Part shown: one piece after another, positions 6,527 through 8,964 of the stretch
Layout: each line of letters opens with the position of its first letter
Position numbering within the stretch: the first letter of the stretch is position 1
Source: Akkermansiaceae bacterium
GTDB taxonomy: Bacteria > Verrucomicrobiota > Verrucomicrobiia > Verrucomicrobiales > Akkermansiaceae
Assembly: GCA_023300065.1 (NCBI GenBank)
Contig: JALZWJ010000276.1
Coordinates: 1 to 8,964 of the forward strand
DNA: 8,964 nt
Reading direction: 5' to 3'
Translations under genes and position numbers: made by a program
The notes under the pieces: model-generated
The model's database searches: none
Told to the model about the DNA's origin: nothing
What the model saw: only the letters and a program-made list of their open reading frames with translations

Positions 6527-8082
6527 TCCGCTCACTCTGCCTTTCAGTCCTAGCGCTCGCTGGATCTGTCTCCGCGAAGCTCCCGAACATTGTCATCATC
6601 TATGCCGATGACCTCGGCTTCGGCGATCTCTCCTGCTACAATCCAAAGGCCGCTTACAAGACGCCACGTCTCGATCAAATGGCGGCGGAGGGCATCCGCT
6701 TTACCGATGCTCACAGCCCTTCCACGATCTGTTCGCCCTCGCGCTACGGCCTCTTTTCTGGTCAGCAGATTTACCGCTCGACCGGCCGTGGTGGGGGTGC
6801 CTTCGAGGGGCCAGGTGGGCCGAGTTATTTAAAACCCGGCAAGCTCACACTCGGCGGGATGCTCCAAGAAAAAGGCTACCACACTGGGATCTTTGGAAAG
6901 TGGCATGTCGGGCTGACTTGGCTCGATAAAGACGGTAAGAAATTGGGGGGTGGGTTTAAGAATTCCCTCCTCATCGACTACGAGAAAAGCACTCCGCTCA
7001 TCGATGGGCCGAACAAGCGCGGCTTTGATGAATCCTTCATCACGCCAAATTGCCCCACCACCGATCCTCTCTACGTCTACATCGAAAACGGAATGGTCCC
7101 GATTCCGGCAGACCGCCGCTACGATCCTAAAACGAGTCCAAATCCCGGCGGCAAGTGGCGCTGGGATAACGACGCGGGCTGGATGGCTCCGGGTTACCAA
7201 TTCGTAGATGCTGATAAGCTCTTCTATGCGAAGACAAAGAACTTCATCACGGAGCACCGTGAGAAGACTCCTGAGAAGCCCTTCTTCGTCGTCTTCTCGA
7301 CCCAAGTCGCGCACGCTCCGGTTTTGCCGGCGGAGGAATTCAACGGTGCCACAAAAGGCGGTCCTCGCGGGGACTTCGTCTATCAACTAGATGCGCTCAC
7401 GGGCCGCGTCTTGGACCTCCTCGCGGAGCTGGAAATCGATGAAGAAACCCTCGTCTTTTTCAATGCCGATAACGGCGCTGAAACGGTTCACGTGGACTGG
7501 ATGCGTGAGGATTATCATCACGATGCCTCTGGTGGATGGCGCGGGATGAAGCGCGATGGTTGGGAGGGCGGTCACCGTGTTCCCTTCATGGTGCGTTGGC
7601 CGGGCCGAATTCCGAAAGGGCAAGTCTCTGATCAGATGGCGAACACTACCGACATCATGGCCACGATCGCCTCGGTGGTCGGCTACGAGCTACCGGATGA
7701 TGCCGCGACCGATAGCTACGACCTCGTCCCAGCCCTGCTTGGACAGAAGGAGCCAATCCGCGAGCATTTACTCACGCAGAGCTTCCGAGGCGAGTTCCAA
7801 GTCCGCAAAGGGGATTGGAAATACCTCGATCATAAGGGATCCGGCGGCAACGGCTATAAAGAGGAAAGCATGCAGAAGTATGTCCTCCCTGAATTAGCAC
7901 CAGATGCCCCAGGCCAGCTCTATAATCTCACCACAGACCCCGGTGAAACGACCAATCTCTACTTCAAAGAAGAGGCGAAACGTCTCGAAATGCAGGCCTT
8001 ACTAAAGACGCTTAAAGAAAGTGGCCGCAGCGCTCCGAAAGGGCGGAAGCCCCTCGGGATGGAGAAGATCCCCAAAAAGTAA
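6523..8082 (+). CDS. Secreted type I sulfatase (arylsulfatase A-like, formylglycine-dependent)
   Basis: A 519-residue sulfatase that hydrolyses sulfate esters, probably on a carbohydrate. Residues 1-18 form a signal peptide (MIRSLCLSVLALAGSVSA, cleavage before KLPN), so it works in the periplasm or outside the cell. The fold begins PNIVIIYADDLGFGDLS with metal-binding Asp29/Asp30. CSPSR at 70-74 is the maturation motif CxPSR; Cys70 would become formylglycine. GKWH (125-128) supplies conserved Lys/His. His264 in QVAHAP, and NADNG (314-318) with Asp316/Asn317, complete the expected active-site elements. GWRGMKRDGWEGGHRVP (338-354) is the usual C-terminal part of the sulfatase core. No maturase or formylglycine-generating enzyme is encoded in the window, so maturation must be supplied from elsewhere. 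The start overlaps the hydrolase stop (ATGA, 6523-6526). The exact substrate and sulfatase subfamily cannot be assigned by eye. Confidence 0.94.
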   Translation: MIRSLCLSVLALAGSVSAKLPNIVIIYADDLGFGDLSCYNPKAAYKTPRLDQMAAEGIRFTDAHSPSTICSPSRYGLFSGQQIYRSTGRGGGAFEGPGGPSYLKPGKLTLGGMLQEKGYHTGIFGKWHVGLTWLDKDGKKLGGGFKNSLLIDYEKSTPLIDGPNKRGFDESFITPNCPTTDPLYVYIENGMVPIPADRRYDPKTSPNPGGKWRWDNDAGWMAPGYQFVDADKLFYAKTKNFITEHREKTPEKPFFVVFSTQVAHAPVLPAEEFNGATKGGPRGDFVYQLDALTGRVLDLLAELEIDEETLVFFNADNGAETVHVDWMREDYHHDASGGWRGMKRDGWEGGHRVPFMVRWPGRIPKGQVSDQMANTTDIMATIASVVGYELPDDAATDSYDLVPALLGQKEPIREHLLTQSFRGEFQVRKGDWKYLDHKGSGGNGYKEESMQKYVLPELAPDAPGQLYNLTTDPGETTNLYFKEEAKRLEMQALLKTLKESGRSAPKGRKPLGMEKIPKK

Positions 8083-8104
8083 GCTCAGAGATCCCGTTTT
8101 TTTT
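8055..8104 (+). terminator. Possible weak terminator after the sulfatase gene
   Basis: CGGGAT (8055-8060, within the last codons of the sulfatase) is complementary to ATCCCG (8091-8096), which is followed directly by eight T (8097-8104). The stem is only 6 bp and the loop is 30 bases. GGGAT can also pair with the nearer ATCCC at about 8068-8072. The T-run is the best part of the evidence. Confidence 0.3.
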
Positions 8105-8112
8105 ACGAAGCC

Positions 8113-8127
8113 GCCACGATGCGTGGC
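8113..8127. repeat. Small perfect hairpin, 6-bp stem and ATG loop
   Basis: GCCACG (8113-8118), ATG, CGTGGC (8122-8127). It follows the T-run after the sulfatase gene but has no T-run of its own on either strand. It may be a short regulatory or repeat palindrome, or chance. Confidence 0.4.
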
Positions 8128-8142
8128 TCCATCGCAAATGGT

Positions 8143-8210
8143 CCCTAAAAATTACCTCTCCGATTTGTTGGATTTGTAAATTTTCGCTTTTCTACGAGAG
8201 ATAAGCAGTT
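8143..8210 (+). promoter_or_regulatory. AT-rich promoter-like stretch before the ThuA-like gene
   Basis: The stretch is much richer in A and T than its surroundings. It contains TTGTTG (8165-8170) and TTGTAA (8174-8179) as -35-like candidates and a GATAAG-like box near 8200-8205, but no pair has ideal spacing. It lies 64 or more bases before the ATG at 8274. The call rests mainly on base composition and on its place after a possible terminator. Confidence 0.25.
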
Positions 8211-8273
8211 CAAGCACGGTATCAATCACCCGATCCTCATTCACCATCTCCTAATTCCGCTTATCGTCTCATT

Positions 8274-8964
8274 ATGAAATTGCTCCGCCTTACCTTTATT
8301 GCCCTGTTTATTGGGTGTTTCTCGGCTCATGCCGATCACCACGCCCCGCTCAGTTTCGAGGGCACCGCCGGAAAACCCGGGAACGGAAAGCACATTGTCC
8401 TCATCGCGGGGGATGAGGAATACCGCTCAGAAGAATCCTGCCCTATGTTGGCTAAGATCCTCTCCAAGCATCACGGATTCAAAACGACTGTCCTTTTCTC
8501 GATGAACGCGAAAGGCGGATACATCGACCCTAATGCGCAGGGAAACATCCCTCACACCGAGGTCGTGAAGACTGCTGACCTCGTCATCTTGGGCCTCCGC
8601 TTCCGCGACCTTCCTGAGAACCAGCTGCAGCCCCTCGCTGACTACCTCAATGCTGGCAAGCCGCTACTCGGCTTCCGCACCTCCACTCATGCCTTTAAGA
8701 CTGAGAGCAAGCTGGGTGGTATTAACTGGGGTTCCTTCGGTCCCGATATTCTCGGTGAAGGCTGGGCCGGGCACTACGGGCGCCACAAGTTCCAAGGAGC
8801 CCGCGGCGATATTGACAAAACAAATGCCAATCACCCCATCCTCCACGGGGTCTCAAAGATCTTCGCCCTCAGCGATGTCTACGGCGTGAACCGCGTGAAT
8901 CCTACGAACGCCACCATCCTCGTCCACGGCGTCGTGACCGAGAATCTCCAGGCCGACTCTAAGG
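8274..8964 (+). CDS. Exported ThuA-like domain protein, 3'-truncated by the window edge
   Basis: The ATG at 8274 opens a frame of 230 codons that runs off the end. Residues 1-20 (MKLLRLTFIALFIGCFSAHA) look like a signal peptide with cleavage before DHHAP. IGC at 13-15 is only a poor lipobox, because Phe rather than Leu is at -3. The mature part begins with the family's signature: KHIVLIAGDEEYRSEES (39-55), PMLAKIL (57-63) and HHGF (66-69). Then come TADLVILGLRFRDLP (100-114) and GKPLLGFRTSTHAF (128-141), and a later GWAGHYGRHKF segment. This is a class I glutamine-amidotransferase-like fold of the ThuA type ('trehalose utilisation'). The catalytic Cys of true amidotransferases is not seen at the RTSTHAF turn. 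ThuA-like proteins are common beside sulfatases and glycan-degrading genes, but their biochemistry is poorly defined. The start has no clear Shine-Dalgarno sequence. Confidence 0.85.
   Translation, partial: MKLLRLTFIALFIGCFSAHADHHAPLSFEGTAGKPGNGKHIVLIAGDEEYRSEESCPMLAKILSKHHGFKTTVLFSMNAKGGYIDPNAQGNIPHTEVVKTADLVILGLRFRDLPENQLQPLADYLNAGKPLLGFRTSTHAFKTESKLGGINWGSFGPDILGEGWAGHYGRHKFQGARGDIDKTNANHPILHGVSKIFALSDVYGVNRVNPTNATILVHGVVTENLQADSK

Noticed and set aside
6829..7386. A 185-codon minus-strand frame inside the sulfatase gene
   Set aside because: Antisense to a well-supported sulfatase, with no motif of its own.
8113..8127. The GCCACG-ATG-CGTGGC hairpin as an intrinsic terminator
   Set aside because: No T-run follows it on the + strand, and on the - strand the tract after it is A-rich rather than T-rich.

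Overview
The window carries five protein-coding regions, all on the + strand, plus one small degenerate gene. The proteins point to a Gram-negative, heterotrophic environmental bacterium. An exported type I sulfatase beside an exported ThuA-like protein, a DnaE1-type polymerase and low-complexity intergenic repeats together suggest the Verrucomicrobiota, with Planctomycetota as the main alternative. This placement is inference from gene content; there is no rRNA or tRNA to settle it.

Layout. Bases 2-1177 hold the 3' part of a DUF445 (YjiN-like) membrane-anchored protein whose start lies before the window. Bases 1178-1536 are mostly non-coding but contain a 66-codon ORF (1254-1454) that looks like a decayed or strongly diverged HicB-type antitoxin without a HicA partner, with a perfect 9-bp-stem hairpin inside it. 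Bases 1537-4995 encode the replicative DNA polymerase III alpha subunit (dnaE), complete, with PHP, catalytic, clamp-binding and OB-fold signatures. Bases 4996-5230 are an intergenic stretch with a 12-bp direct repeat and a low-complexity segment of a dispersed-repeat type. Bases 5231-6526 encode a peptidase S33 / proline iminopeptidase-like alpha/beta hydrolase, overlapping by ATGA a secreted formylglycine sulfatase (6523-8082). Bases 8083-8273 are a spacer with a possible terminator, a hairpin and an AT-rich promoter-like stretch. Bases 8274-8964 are the 5' part of an exported ThuA-like protein that runs off the end.

How the genes relate. dnaE and the DUF445 gene look like unlinked housekeeping genes. 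The hydrolase and sulfatase are translationally coupled and probably form a two-gene operon. The ThuA-like gene is likely a separate or loosely linked unit, of a kind often found near sulfatases in bacteria that break down sulfated glycans. I found no clearly novel system. The most notable points are the degenerate HicB-like ORF with its palindrome, the abrupt reversal of G/C strand bias on entering dnaE and again within its 3' end, the apparently intact PHP metal site of DnaE, and the S33 hydrolase-sulfatase coupling.
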